The position numbers were made by a program, and so were the translations under genes. A stretch of 64,000 nt of DNA from Tritrichomonas musculus. Taxonomy: Eukaryota > Parabasalia > Tritrichomonadida > Tritrichomonadidae. Position 1 is the first letter of the stretch. Every line of letters starts with the position of its first letter. The notes beneath the pieces are model-generated. The model was not told the origin of the DNA, did no database searches, and saw only the letters and a list, made by a program, of their open reading frames with translations. Positions 18,705 through 28,705 of the stretch are shown here, one piece after another. The stretch is taken from the NCBI GenBank assembly GCA_039105265.1, contig JAPFFF010000013.1, positions 806,001-870,000 on the forward strand, written 5' to 3'.

Positions 18705-19185
18705 ATGCAAAAGGAAGTTGAGAATGAAGAATTGTCTGGAGATGAAATAATTGATGATGCCTTTTTTAATGTGTAAGATACTTTCTTTAATGGAAACCAG
18801 CTTTTGCTATTGGCTTAGCACGAGGACAAGAGCTTTTTTTCATGAGGAAAAAAAAAATTTAATAATATTCGTCAATATAACTGATGTTGAATTAGATTCA
18901 TCTGTTTTAGAAATTGGATATGATTCATTCAATGGATGTTCATCATTAAAAAAAGTCAAAATTCCATCCTCTGTTATTTCAATTGGAAAACGTACTTTCT
19001 GTGATTGCGCTTCATTGAAGAAAATAGAAATACCAAAATCAGTCGTTTATATTGGTGAAAAATCTTTTTGTGGGTGCACATTATTATATGAAGTATCATT
19101 TTTATCAAGTGTTTCGTTAATCAAACAATATGCTTTTGCCAAATGTTGCTCACTCAAGAATATTTGTAATTCCATTTCTTGTTAG
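18705..19185 (+). pseudogene. Broken BspA-type LRR gene
   Basis: ATG 18705 opens an acidic N-terminus (MQKEVENEELSGDEIIDDAF) that stops at once. The protein-like sequence then jumps frames (an FNGNQLLLLA phrase, then IGLARGQELFFMRK) before settling into a clean LRR frame at about 18860-19160 with units such as CSSLKKVKIPSSVISIGKRT. A further 1-bp shift ends it near 19165. At least three frame disruptions make it a pseudogene of a cytosolic BspA-type LRR gene lying between the two tRNA repeats. Confidence 0.75.
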
Positions 19186-19357
19186 AACAACCATTGTCAA
19201 TTTCATGAAAATGTTGAGTTCTCTCTATCATTTATATTTATATTTTAGTCATTTGATTTCCTTAATTAAATATAACTGAGGTGACCATTTTCAATATTGT
19301 CATAAAATAAATTGTAAATTTTGATGATTACTTATTCATGTATGGTTATTTTATAAA

Positions 19358-19809
19358 TAATTATTTGAAATGATATGATATTTCGAAAAATCCAAAAGTA
19401 AATGAAAATTAAAGCCTTAAAATACTTACAAATTGGATTTTAACATTTTGAATATTACTTTCTTGAATAAGATCTTTGATTAGAATTCTAAAAAAACCAA
19501 AAAAATGCTTTGAGTGTGACTCGAACACACGACCTTAGGATTATGAGGCCTACGCTCTAACCTACTGAGCCATCAAAGCTTCTTATTGATATCCTATTAT
19601 TTGCTATCAATTGATTATTCAGATTCAATAATTTGTAATATAACATAGAATTATCTTTGCTTGATGTCTCTTTTATAATTTAGCAAATTATTTTCTAAAA
19701 GAGAAATTCATTAAATATATCAATTGAAATGTAAATATTTTATTTTATTGATGTAATAATCAAATATTATTATGAGATAATAATAATTCATATTGATGTA
19801 AAAAATAAA
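19358..19809 (+). repeat. 452-bp direct repeat containing tRNA-Met, copy 2
   Basis: Second copy of the repeat at 18229-18680, same orientation. It lies downstream of the broken LRR gene. The stretches 19198-19357 and 19810-19999 on either side are AT-rich with no visible gene. Confidence 0.85.
19507..19579 (-). tRNA. tRNA-Met (CAU), copy 2
   Basis: Base-for-base the same 73-nt cloverleaf as 18378-18450, including the CAT anticodon and the TTCGAGT T-loop. The identity over the gene and close flanks, against diverged outer flanks, points to a fairly recent duplication or gene conversion. Confidence 0.93.
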
Positions 19810-19999
19810 AAGTAATTTATTGAAATTTTGAATGATATGATAGTTTTGAAAAGGAAATACAATAGTATATTATTCAATTTTAAAATTATTCAATTATTTT
19901 ATTGAAATTTTTTAATCGGTGCAATAATGAATAGAACTTTTTATATTATTTCAAACGTATTTTAATCAAAAAATTTATTTTTTTTTGTAAGAAAATAAA

Positions 20000-21421
20000 A
20001 TGGATTCAGAAGAAATCTTTATTGATACAGACAAATTAACTTTTGCCGAAGATGAAATAGATAGTGGAAATTATGGCCATGTTTTTACAGTTAAGGATAA
20101 AAAAACAGGTCAGACTTATGCTGCCAAAGAATTGGAAGCAACCTCATATTTAACACCAAAATCCCAACAATCTCTAATACGAGAAGTAGTTATATTGAAA
20201 AAGATACATCATCCAGCAATAATTGAGTTCAAAGGCTTCAGTTTTATATCATTTCAAGATCAAAGCCAGTGGCAACCAACGATATTCACTGGATTTGTTG
20301 AAAACAAAACACTATATACAATAATGAATGAAGCTAATCGAGGATTATCTCCACCAGAATGGACATTGACAAAACAATATATTACTCTTCTTGGCATTGC
20401 TTCAGCAATGAAATATTTACATTTTAATAAAATTCTTCACCGTGATTTAAAGCCAGGAAATATTTTACTTGACAAGAATTTCTACCCTAAATTATGTGAT
20501 TTTGGTTTTTCAAGACGTTTTAAAGAGACGATGCTGAAATCTCAAGTTGGAACACAAACATATATGGCACCAGAAATTTTACTTGGCAATCCATATGGTC
20601 CTCCTGTTGATGTTTATTCATTTGGAATTATGGCTTGTGAAATCATGTCAAAAAGCCAAGCTTATCCAGGCATTGAAGTCATGGACATGAAAATTATGAA
20701 GAAAATTGCAAACGGAACACTTAGACCTACAATTCCCTCAACAATAAATTCAAATATGAAAAATTTAATTGAAAAATGTTGGGATTCAGAGCCAAATAAT
20801 CGTCCTACCTTTGAAGAGATATTTTCAGAACTCTCTCAAAAAGTTGACACATACATTGAAAACGTTGACAAAAAAGAAATTGATTCATACATCAATTTAT
20901 TGAATGAACATCAGAAAAAGAATGGTCAACAAATCGACCATTTAAGAATTCAAAATATTAATCAACAGAAAAATGACTCTGAAAAAGTTCAATTATTAGA
21001 AAAAAAATTATGTGATGAACAAAAGAGATATGGCCAAGAAATTGAAAATTTGAAAATACAGAATGAAAATTTAATTGAAAAGTATGAAAAAGAGAAAAAA
21101 CAACTTCAAGAATCAATCACTTCTCTCAAAAATCAAATAAACCTTTTAAAAAGTGAAAACCGTAACAGCTTCAAACTTTATGAAAGAGAGAAACAACATC
21201 TTCATGAATCAATCGGATCTCTTAAAGAGAAATTATCTGAAGAACAAAAGGAATATGATCATGAAGTTCAACATTTAAAAGAGAGAAGCAACGGCAACAT
21301 TAAAAAAGTTGACAATGAACAAAGAAAAGACAGTCAAGCTGAACTTGAAAATGTAGATCAATTAGAAATACCAGTATCAACTGATGAAAATGAGAACAAT
21401 AAAATTCATTTGAAATATTAA
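20000..21421 (+). CDS. TKL protein kinase with C-terminal coiled coil
   Basis: A 473-residue protein from ATG 20000. The kinase domain spans residues about 13-290. The Gly loop is IDSGNYGHV, with the first Gly replaced by Asp, and the VAIK-type Lys is Lys43. HRDLKPGNILL (147-157), DFG (167-169), GTQTYMAPEIL and NRPTFEEIFSEL are all present, so it should be active. Residues about 300-450 are a long Glu/Lys/Gln-rich coiled coil with repeated EKKQLQESI/EKQHLHESI heptads, probably for dimerisation or scaffolding. This kinase plus coiled-coil layout is common in trichomonads. No signal peptide or membrane segment. Substrate unknown. Confidence 0.88.
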   Translation: MDSEEIFIDTDKLTFAEDEIDSGNYGHVFTVKDKKTGQTYAAKELEATSYLTPKSQQSLIREVVILKKIHHPAIIEFKGFSFISFQDQSQWQPTIFTGFVENKTLYTIMNEANRGLSPPEWTLTKQYITLLGIASAMKYLHFNKILHRDLKPGNILLDKNFYPKLCDFGFSRRFKETMLKSQVGTQTYMAPEILLGNPYGPPVDVYSFGIMACEIMSKSQAYPGIEVMDMKIMKKIANGTLRPTIPSTINSNMKNLIEKCWDSEPNNRPTFEEIFSELSQKVDTYIENVDKKEIDSYINLLNEHQKKNGQQIDHLRIQNINQQKNDSEKVQLLEKKLCDEQKRYGQEIENLKIQNENLIEKYEKEKKQLQESITSLKNQINLLKSENRNSFKLYEREKQHLHESIGSLKEKLSEEQKEYDHEVQHLKERSNGNIKKVDNEQRKDSQAELENVDQLEIPVSTDENENNKIHLKY

Positions 21422-22611
21422 ATGATGTTTATTATCGATTGTTTTCATGATATTTGAAATATGAATGTTTCATCCAGTTTTACAATGTTTTTATTTCATC
21501 CAATTCCATTATATTATTTATTTATCCTGTTCCATTTTATAGTATTTTTAAATCCAATTCCAATTTTGTTTTTATTCATCCAATTTACAATAATATTTTT
21601 ATTTCATTTCAACAAAAAAATGTTTTTTTATGTAATTTCTATTAAGTTTTAAACACAATTTAAACATCATTATTTCCCATATAATTTCAGCACAATTAAT
21701 TTTATGGAATTATATATTGCTTATTTTTATTCAATTCAATCACTTTTATTCATCTAATTTCAAAATCTTTTTTTTTTTAACTCAATTTGAAAACATCTTT
21801 TTATGAAATTTGACATTTTGTTTTGTTTATACAATTCTATTTACTTTGTTAATATAATTTTAATAAAAATTTAATGATATTTCAGTATTGATTTTAATGA
21901 CATATGCAATACACTATTTTATACAATTTCATGAAAATTGGTTTTAATAAAATTTGAATCTTCTTTTAATGGAATTTAGCATCAAATATTAGAATTGGAT
22001 TTCATTTAATATTTTAATAAAATTTAATCAAATCATTTGAAGTGATTTTTATCTAATAATTTAGTTGAAATAAACCAAAAGCTAAATAACTTTATATTTA
22101 AAGAGATATGTGATTACAATATAATTAAAAATCTTAATTACTCAATCATTTGTATAATTTTTTTTATATGCATATGACAATGTAATTTGAAGCTCTATTC
22201 TGTTGAAATATATATCATATTATTCTAAATAGATAATTGTATATAATTGTATATAATAATAATATTAATAAAAGGGATATCCCTTTTATTAATAAGAAGA
22301 GAGTTTGTGTTTGATCAAAAAGAAGAAGTTTACAGTTCAATAACACTTATTATACCAATCATTATTCTGAGATAAAATCATTAAATGCATGTACACTTAT
22401 TATACTGATTAAACTTCTATTTATGAAACAATTTCATTAAAAAAGAAATACTAAATGAAAGTGGATAAATATTCAAAAAGTTAAGTTAAATTTATATATA
22501 TAATTTTTGGTGGTTTAATTTACAATTAAGAAAATGGATTTTTTACTATTAAAATAGCAAAAGTCAAGAAAGTTGATATTTCTCATCATTATATATATAT
22601 AAAAAAAAAAT
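21422..22611. other. AT-rich intergenic DNA
   Basis: No gene. About 21470-21900 is a degenerate low-complexity field with repeated TTATTCATCCAATT-like and TTTTTATTTCAT-like phrases; its short open frames are compositional. A 12-bp palindromic AAAGGGATATCCCTTT lies at about 22272-22287. Confidence 0.5.
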
Positions 22612-22868
22612 CTTTGGTAGCTACCCAAAATTTGCATGTGGCCGTTAAGGCCAATATTGACCTTCTATCGTACCATAGAAAAAAAAAGACTGGAACTTTT
22701 TTTGCTACTAGACTAATAAAAAACTATTCCGTTTATATTTTTTTATATAGAAAAAATTTTGGGTAGCTACCAAAGCTTTTTTTTTTTTTTTAGATTTTTG
22801 AAAAAATGCAAAAAAGTTCCTGTCTTTTTTTCTATGGTACGATAGAAGGTCAATATTGGCTTTAAACG
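22612..22868. mobile_element. Small inverted-repeat element with interleaved arms
   Basis: Two separate inverted repeats interlock in the order A-B-A'-B'. Arm A is CTTTGGTAGCTACCCAAAAT (22612) with A' at about 22753-22774. Arm B is GGCCAATATTGACCTTCTAT onward (about 22649-22706) with B' at about 22808-22860. The B arm resembles the terminal repeats of the element at 35.2-37.6 kb (shared GGTCAATATTGACC, then a GTAC box and AACTTTTTTGC). Probably a non-autonomous relative or a composite of two termini. No coding capacity. Confidence 0.65.
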
Positions 22869-22945
22869 ACACAGGCAATTAAGATTACGGGCGATTACGA
22901 TTTCCTGTTAAAAAATAAAAAATGTCATTTTTTTCACCTCACATG

Positions 22946-22953
22946 TCATTTTT
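22946..22953 (+). promoter_or_regulatory. Initiator-like TCATTTTT before the BTB/discoidin gene
   Basis: TCATTTTT fits the trichomonad initiator TCA(C/T)T(A/T) and lies 5 bases before ATG 22958, the usual spacing in this group. A similar TCATTTTT lies at about 22925. It supports the downstream start. Confidence 0.45.
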
Positions 22954-22957
22954 GCAT

Positions 22958-24262
22958 ATGACAAATTCGATTAGACTCCAAGCAGAATCAGTTTTACAAA
23001 TACCATTCCAAAACTATGAAAAAGATTTCACATTTGTTGTGAATTCGGAAAGATTCGATACGAGCACTTTTGCAGCTGATATCTTATCTTCCAAAATCTC
23101 CAAAATCCATATCAATGAACCCACCATTAAAGAATTTTCAATTGACACCCAGACGAAAGGAGACTTTAACAAATTTCTTAACCTTTTAAACTTCGAAATT
23201 GCAGAATTTTCAGACCAAGATATCCCTTTTTTCACCGAAGTGATTGACATCCTTGAAATTGACAAAATTGACATCAGGCTAACCCAAGAATCGGACCCCA
23301 CAATTGATAACATATTTGATCATATTAAGATTCACCAACTTCACCCGAGAATCTATTCAAAGCAGCTTGAATCCGATATACTATTTTTCAGTTCACATTT
23401 CCATGAATTGAAAGATAAGCTTGAAAGAGAGATTGATGAAGGCCGACTTTTCATTGATGACAGCATCATTGAAAAAGTTTTAAGCGCTCAAACCCTGCAA
23501 CTTGAAAGTGAAGAAGAACTTCTCGATTTTGTGAACAAAGTTTACATGAAGGACGCGAAGTACTCGTCTCTCTACGAGCATGTTGAATTCACCAACGTTG
23601 GCACAGAAGGCATGAAGAGTTTCACAGAAATCTTCGATTTCAATGACATGACGAACTCGACTTGGAAATCAATTGTCTATCGCCTCGAAGAACCAATCAA
23701 AACAACCACGAAGATGAGCAAGCGTGAATACATGAAGAGCCGATGTCTGGTTGAGATTGAAAACAAAACCAACGAATTTGACGGAATTTTGAATTATCTG
23801 CAAACGAATGGAAACATCAAAGATGAAATCAACATCACTTACTCATCCAAGAATAATGGAGATCCATTCTGCCTCCTTCAGTATGACAACAAACAAAATT
23901 ATTTCATCACACAAAATAAACCAAATTCGTGGATTTGTTTTGAATTCAAGAAGCACGAAGTAATTCCAACAGGCTACATCATCAGGTCTTTCTACGCGGA
24001 AAATGATCATCATCCAAAAACATGGAAACTAGAGGGATCGAACGACATGGATTCGTGGGTGACACTTGATTCACAGGCAAACAATGAGTCACTTAGAGGA
24101 GGAAGCCGTGTTCACCTGTTTCCTATTTCGAACGAAGAACACAAAGATAAACCATTCAAATATCTGAGAATTCAACAAACAGGACCAAACTGGCATAATA
24201 ATAGTGGCAGTTATCATCATTTACTGATGAATTCGATTGAGTTCTATGGGAAAATCATCTAA
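22958..24262 (+). CDS. BTB-like protein with F5/8 type C (discoidin) domain
   Basis: The frame is open from ATG 22922, but the initiator-like TCATTTTT just before ATG 22958 and the usual family start MTNSIRL favour the latter (434 aa). Residues about 20-90 look like a BTB/POZ fold (YEKDFTFVVNSERFDTSTFAADILS), followed by a helical BACK-like middle. Residues about 260-434 are a discoidin domain: FDGILNYLQ, NKPNSWICFEFKKHEVIPTGY, KTWKLEGSNDMDSWVTLD, then FKYLRIQQTGPNW and SIEFYG. There is no signal peptide, so the sugar-binding-like domain would be cytosolic, as usual for this large trichomonad family. BTB could mediate dimerisation or cullin contact; ligand unknown. Confidence 0.8.
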   Translation: MTNSIRLQAESVLQIPFQNYEKDFTFVVNSERFDTSTFAADILSSKISKIHINEPTIKEFSIDTQTKGDFNKFLNLLNFEIAEFSDQDIPFFTEVIDILEIDKIDIRLTQESDPTIDNIFDHIKIHQLHPRIYSKQLESDILFFSSHFHELKDKLEREIDEGRLFIDDSIIEKVLSAQTLQLESEEELLDFVNKVYMKDAKYSSLYEHVEFTNVGTEGMKSFTEIFDFNDMTNSTWKSIVYRLEEPIKTTTKMSKREYMKSRCLVEIENKTNEFDGILNYLQTNGNIKDEINITYSSKNNGDPFCLLQYDNKQNYFITQNKPNSWICFEFKKHEVIPTGYIIRSFYAENDHHPKTWKLEGSNDMDSWVTLDSQANNESLRGGSRVHLFPISNEEHKDKPFKYLRIQQTGPNWHNNSGSYHHLLMNSIEFYGKII

Positions 24263-24370
24263 TTAGATGAATTCATTGAACTTTAATCAAATTTTAAATA
24301 ATTTAACTTTCTTATATTTACTGATTTTTAAGTTTTTTTTTTTTTTTTTATAAAAAAATGAGTTTTTAGG

Positions 24371-24469
24371 ACAATATTTTTAATGAAGAAAAATAAAAGT
24401 CAATAGAGACTTTGATATTTCACTGAGGTCTCTATTGACTTTTATTTTTTTCTTCAATAAAAATATTGT
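24371..24469. repeat. 40-bp near-perfect hairpin
   Basis: The left arm at 24371-24410 and right arm at 24428-24469 are complementary except for a 2-nt indel and one mismatch, with a 17-nt loop. It includes AAAGTCAATAGAGAC and its complement. The right arm runs into the decayed BspA tail, so it may be an inverted duplication of that gene's 3' end, or a small element. Confidence 0.75.
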
Positions 24470-24960
24470 AATAACTGCTGCTGCTGCTCCTACAACAACT
24501 AAAACTGCAATTACTATTTCTCCAATTCATCCTTTAGATAGTTTTTTCTTTTGTTATTTCGGTTTTATATTATTCATTCCATTATATTGTTCATTATTAA
24601 CAATAATGACAGAAATTTTTTCTGAATCAAATTCTATAGGATCTTGTATTTGTTCTTTGTTTGATGCAGATTTATAGAAAACAATGAATAAAGAAACCAT
24701 TTTTTATCATCTTCAATTTCAATTTTAACTTTTTGTTTCACAATGTCAAATGAATCAGCTACATAAATTGTTCCTCAAGCAAGAACTGTAATCATATTTG
24801 TTCTAGAAGATATTTAACTTTCTTGTTTTACTGCTAAATCCAACAATAAACAAATCCGAATCAGAAATTTCCTCGTTTAGCTCCTCCTCGTGAACATACA
24901 AGTTCTATTGTTTTTTTACTGATTCTGTTGTTGATAAAAATCGAAGTTTATCTTGTTTTT
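24430..24960 (-). pseudogene. Decayed 3' end of a BspA-like surface protein
   Basis: Reading the minus strand, pieces in changing frames match the membrane-anchor region of trichomonad BspA-like proteins. A KKLSKG...VIAVLVVVGAAAAVITIF segment is followed by a basic LLKKNK tail (compare the end of the protein at 57063). Upstream are ADSFDIVKQKVKIEIEDDKK and FDSEKISVIIVN-like stretches. Several stops and frameshifts interrupt it, and no LRRs remain. The rest of 24961-26022 is AT-rich with no recognisable gene. Confidence 0.55.
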
Positions 24961-26022
24961 CTAATAAATAAAATAAATTTGGATTCTTCATAAATTGGAT
25001 TTTTTGACTACTCAAGCATTTAATACTTATATCAAAACTATGAAAAAATGAATCAAGAAAAACAACTATTTTTGAATTAGAATCAAATTCATCAAAGAAA
25101 TCAGATCTGTTTTCAAGAAGTTTATATCAGTTGGCTGAATCATATGAACAAAATGAATTTCCTGCTCTTGAATTACAAATTATAAACACCTTTGATTACG
25201 CAAATAAATTTGTTGGCAATGATCTTTTTTAAATGTGATCTTTTTATATGATATTTTATAATTAACCATAAAAAACCAAATCATAAATTTTCTCTTTATC
25301 ATTAAAGGTGAAAAAAAATTGAATTTCAATAAAAGACACAGGCATAATAAGGTGAATTTGAACATTGAAAACCATTAAATGACCTTGGCATTTGTCCTTA
25401 ACGATCAAAATAAAAAAAAATTAGTTTTTTCTTTTCTTTGTTTCTATGGTAAAAAATTGAAATATTATAATTTTGATATATTTTTCATCAATTTTTTCAT
25501 TTAATGCTGCAGGCTTTTAAAATGGTTTTAAGCAATTTTTTAAATTTTGGAATCGATATGATTCAAATTCTTATCAACAAAAAATTGGTCATACATTTCC
25601 AAAAAAAAATTAGTTAAAATATTAGTAAAACCAAATTTACATATTATTATGACTTTTTGCTTTAAATCCCCAGTAAATGGCAGAAAAAAAAATCTAAATA
25701 TTTTCATATTATTATCATTTTGATTTTATTTTATAAAAGAGATAGAAAAATGATTCTCTTCTTAATAATTTTAACAATATATTACAGTATGTATTTATGG
25801 TAAACAGACCTCTCAATTTATTTCAAAAAGTTTGTAAATTGAGAAGAAATTTCCCCATAAATTCATGCTGTACAATATATCATTATAAACATGATATTTT
25901 AATAATTTTTCTCTATCTTTTCCTTATTTTTGTGAAAACTTATTGAATTATAGCATTGAATTGGAAAACTACCTCCTGAAAGCATTTCTGCCATAACTTT
26001 TCTTAAAAATTTTAAAAATTTT

Positions 26023-28407
26023 ATGAGCGTTTTGAGCTTGCAGGATTTTGATCAAGGACCGCATTCCGAAATTAACGATGATGCCAATTTTGAAAAAGAT
26101 GATTTAGTTACATTCCAGCATAATTCAAAAAGCATTAATTTATATTATTCACAACTAACCAAATATTCAAAACATATTCGCGAAAAATATTTGTTTTCTG
26201 ATGTTAACGATCGTCTTCCACAAGATATTCATCAACTTCAAGAAGAATCACAACTTTTACCAGAGAATGTCGATCTCTTTTTCCATTTATTAGAACAAAA
26301 TTACGATCTTAATGAAGATTTAATCTTAACGTACACCCAATGTGCAGATCTCCTTAAAATTTGCAAATTTTTAGAAGTTCGAAAACTCACATTCAAAATC
26401 AAGCGATATATTAAATCTCATAATGTCGAAATTGATTTTATTATCCAGATGCTTGAATATGAATTTCAAAAAGTAAAAGGTACCGATAACCAACAACTAG
26501 AAATCAGCGATGAAATAGAAAATATCCTTTCAGGTAAAATCAACGAATGTTTTTCCAATGAAAAATTCAAAGAGCTGCCTATTCAAATTATTTATCGAGC
26601 TATTCACAAAAGTTCTCCTAATGAAATCAATAGTAACAAACTTTTTGATATAATAATGACCTCATTGAGCAAATTTTGCATTTTGCTTCAATTTCTCGAC
26701 CTCCAGAAGCTTTCAGAAGGCAGGCTTGAAGATTTGTGTGAAAAGTATTCAAAATCGAATGAAAGCACGAAGCATTGCTTTGATTACCTTAAGTGCAACT
26801 TGTCCCTCATAAATGAAATAACTAATCGTAAGAAAAATCTTGAAGAAATGAATGACGAACAGCGAAGTCAAATGAAAGATTTGGAAATGAAAATTTCTTC
26901 TCTTCAAAATCAGTTGAGCGAATCAAAAGATTTGAATAAAGAGCAGCAAAGCAAAGTGAGCGACCTGGAGGCATTGCTGCAAAAGCATTTTGATGAATCA
27001 GAGAAAGTAAACGAGCAAGTCCAAAGCAAAATGAAGGACCTGGAAGCACTGCTTCAAAAGCAATTCAGTGAGCAATTGCAAAGTCAAATAAATTACTCAA
27101 AAGTACTAGAAAACCAAGTAACTCTCCTCCAAAATAAATTATCTAGCTCAGAGAAAGAAATCACTGACATTAGCAAACAACTTAACGAACTCTTCTTAAT
27201 CAAAGGACAAATTGTTGCCAGTGTTGAAAATGGTTTTCTCATTAATGCAGAAATCAATTTGAAGACGAAAAATTCAACGCTTGACACATCGAAGAGCAAA
27301 GTGATCGTGAGCACAAGCGACGCGAAATGCATTGGAAGTGAAGCGTATGAAAATGGAGAACCAGTCACTTCACTTCACATGAAAACATCGTTTGCTCGCA
27401 AGCCAGGCACTTACTACGTGCGAGGCATTGTTTTTAACAGTGAAGGCGAATCAAACGAAATTGTGAGTAACTCAGTGACAACGAGCGGAAGCAGCCTCAC
27501 GTTCGAGTATAGAGAGAAAAAGGCTGCCAAAATTTCGCTTCCGCAAGGCAAATACAAGCTCGAAGTCTGGGGCGCAAAAGGCGGCGATTCAACTGGCAAT
27601 GGCTATGGTAGTAATCCTCGAGCCAAGCAGTCGACTGTTCAGGGCGGTTTAGGCGGTTATTCACGAGGCATTCTGAGTTTGGACAAAGACGAGACGGTTT
27701 ATGTTTTTGTTGGAGAAAAAGGACGCCAGTCAAACTCGCCAGATGGATCGGCCACTGAAGGAGGCTTCCCTGACGGCGGAGGCACAAAAACAGGCCACTG
27801 CTTTAGCGATTGCCCGACAGTTCCAGGAACAGGAGGAGGTTCGACATCAATTCGAATCGGGAGTGACACGGACTACTTCCGAGTGATTGTCGCTGGCGGC
27901 GGCGGCGGAGCGAGCGGCTGTTGTTGCTCGGTTAATCCGGGCGGATTCGGAGGAGGCCAGACTGGAGGCAACTGCTACCACAGAGGAGCACTTCAGAGCC
28001 AGGGCGCAGGCACTCAGACAGGCAGCACACGCGGACTCGGTTATAGCGATGGCAGGCATGGAGATCCAGGCCGATTTGGTTCTGGCGCCACAGGCAAGTA
28101 CTGTCAAGGACAAGATTCAGGTGGCGGCGGTGGAGGCGGCTGGTACGGCGGTGGCGGCGGTGGATATGGATATAACGTTCATTGTTCGAGTGGCGGCGGC
28201 GGTTCAGGCTGGACGTTCACAGATTCGAGTCTGAAAGCATTTCAGTCAGGGGACCCATCAAACGCATCGAAGTTTGCCCTGAGCAGCGCGTACTACCTGA
28301 CTGATGTCGTGTGCGCTGGAGGCAACGAAGAATTCCCCCGTCCAGACGGAAATGGAAACGAGCGAGGCCACGACGGCAACGGCTATGCAAGAATTACACT
28401 TCTATAG
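26023..28407 (+). CDS. BTB-like / coiled-coil / glycine-rich (ALK-type Gly_rich) protein
   Basis: A 794-residue protein from ATG 26023. Residues about 20-130 look like a BTB-type domain (FFHLLEQNYDLNEDLILTYTQCADLLKICKFLEVRKL). About 265-395 is a coiled coil with MKDLEALLQKxF repeats. About 395-490 is a beta-rich, FN3-like segment (RKPGTYYVRGIVFNSEGESN). About 495-794 is a Gly-rich domain like that of ALK/LTK receptors: GKYKLEVWGAKGGDS, GGLGGYSRGILSLDKDETVYVFVGEKG, VIVAGGGGGASG and the terminal GNGYARITLL. No signal peptide or membrane segment is present, so unlike ALK it seems cytosolic. The Gly codons make 27500-28400 strikingly GC-rich here. Function unknown. Confidence 0.8.
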   Translation: MSVLSLQDFDQGPHSEINDDANFEKDDLVTFQHNSKSINLYYSQLTKYSKHIREKYLFSDVNDRLPQDIHQLQEESQLLPENVDLFFHLLEQNYDLNEDLILTYTQCADLLKICKFLEVRKLTFKIKRYIKSHNVEIDFIIQMLEYEFQKVKGTDNQQLEISDEIENILSGKINECFSNEKFKELPIQIIYRAIHKSSPNEINSNKLFDIIMTSLSKFCILLQFLDLQKLSEGRLEDLCEKYSKSNESTKHCFDYLKCNLSLINEITNRKKNLEEMNDEQRSQMKDLEMKISSLQNQLSESKDLNKEQQSKVSDLEALLQKHFDESEKVNEQVQSKMKDLEALLQKQFSEQLQSQINYSKVLENQVTLLQNKLSSSEKEITDISKQLNELFLIKGQIVASVENGFLINAEINLKTKNSTLDTSKSKVIVSTSDAKCIGSEAYENGEPVTSLHMKTSFARKPGTYYVRGIVFNSEGESNEIVSNSVTTSGSSLTFEYREKKAAKISLPQGKYKLEVWGAKGGDSTGNGYGSNPRAKQSTVQGGLGGYSRGILSLDKDETVYVFVGEKGRQSNSPDGSATEGGFPDGGGTKTGHCFSDCPTVPGTGGGSTSIRIGSDTDYFRVIVAGGGGGASGCCCSVNPGGFGGGQTGGNCYHRGALQSQGAGTQTGSTRGLGYSDGRHGDPGRFGSGATGKYCQGQDSGGGGGGGWYGGGGGGYGYNVHCSSGGGGSGWTFTDSSLKAFQSGDPSNASKFALSSAYYLTDVVCAGGNEEFPRPDGNGNERGHDGNGYARITLL

Positions 28408-28668
28408 AATTATATTAAATTCTTTCCTTGACATCACAACTTCAATTTCTGCCATTGAAGCTGCAATTAATTGTAAAATAATAATTTTCATTTATAAAAA
28501 ATATTTTTTTCTTCAATGAGAAAGAGGCATAGTCTTTTGTTATTTATATTTTGAAATGTACAAAAATTCTCTCAATTAATATTATTACTTAGTAATCAAA
28601 TCAATAATATTAATCTAATCTTTAAAAAGAAGAAATGTGTAGTTTTTAAGATAATACAAGTCAAAGCT

Positions 28669-28705
<37 letters not shown>

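Noticed and set aside
21454-21652. Small Phe/Ile-rich membrane-like proteins
   Set aside because: They arise from the TTATTCATCC low-complexity field in two frames at once; not a gene.
28671-28704. Poly(A) tail of a retrotransposed copy
   Set aside because: No coding or duplicated sequence precedes the A-run and no target duplication is visible; it looks like a simple tract, as with the T-runs at 11430 and 41173.
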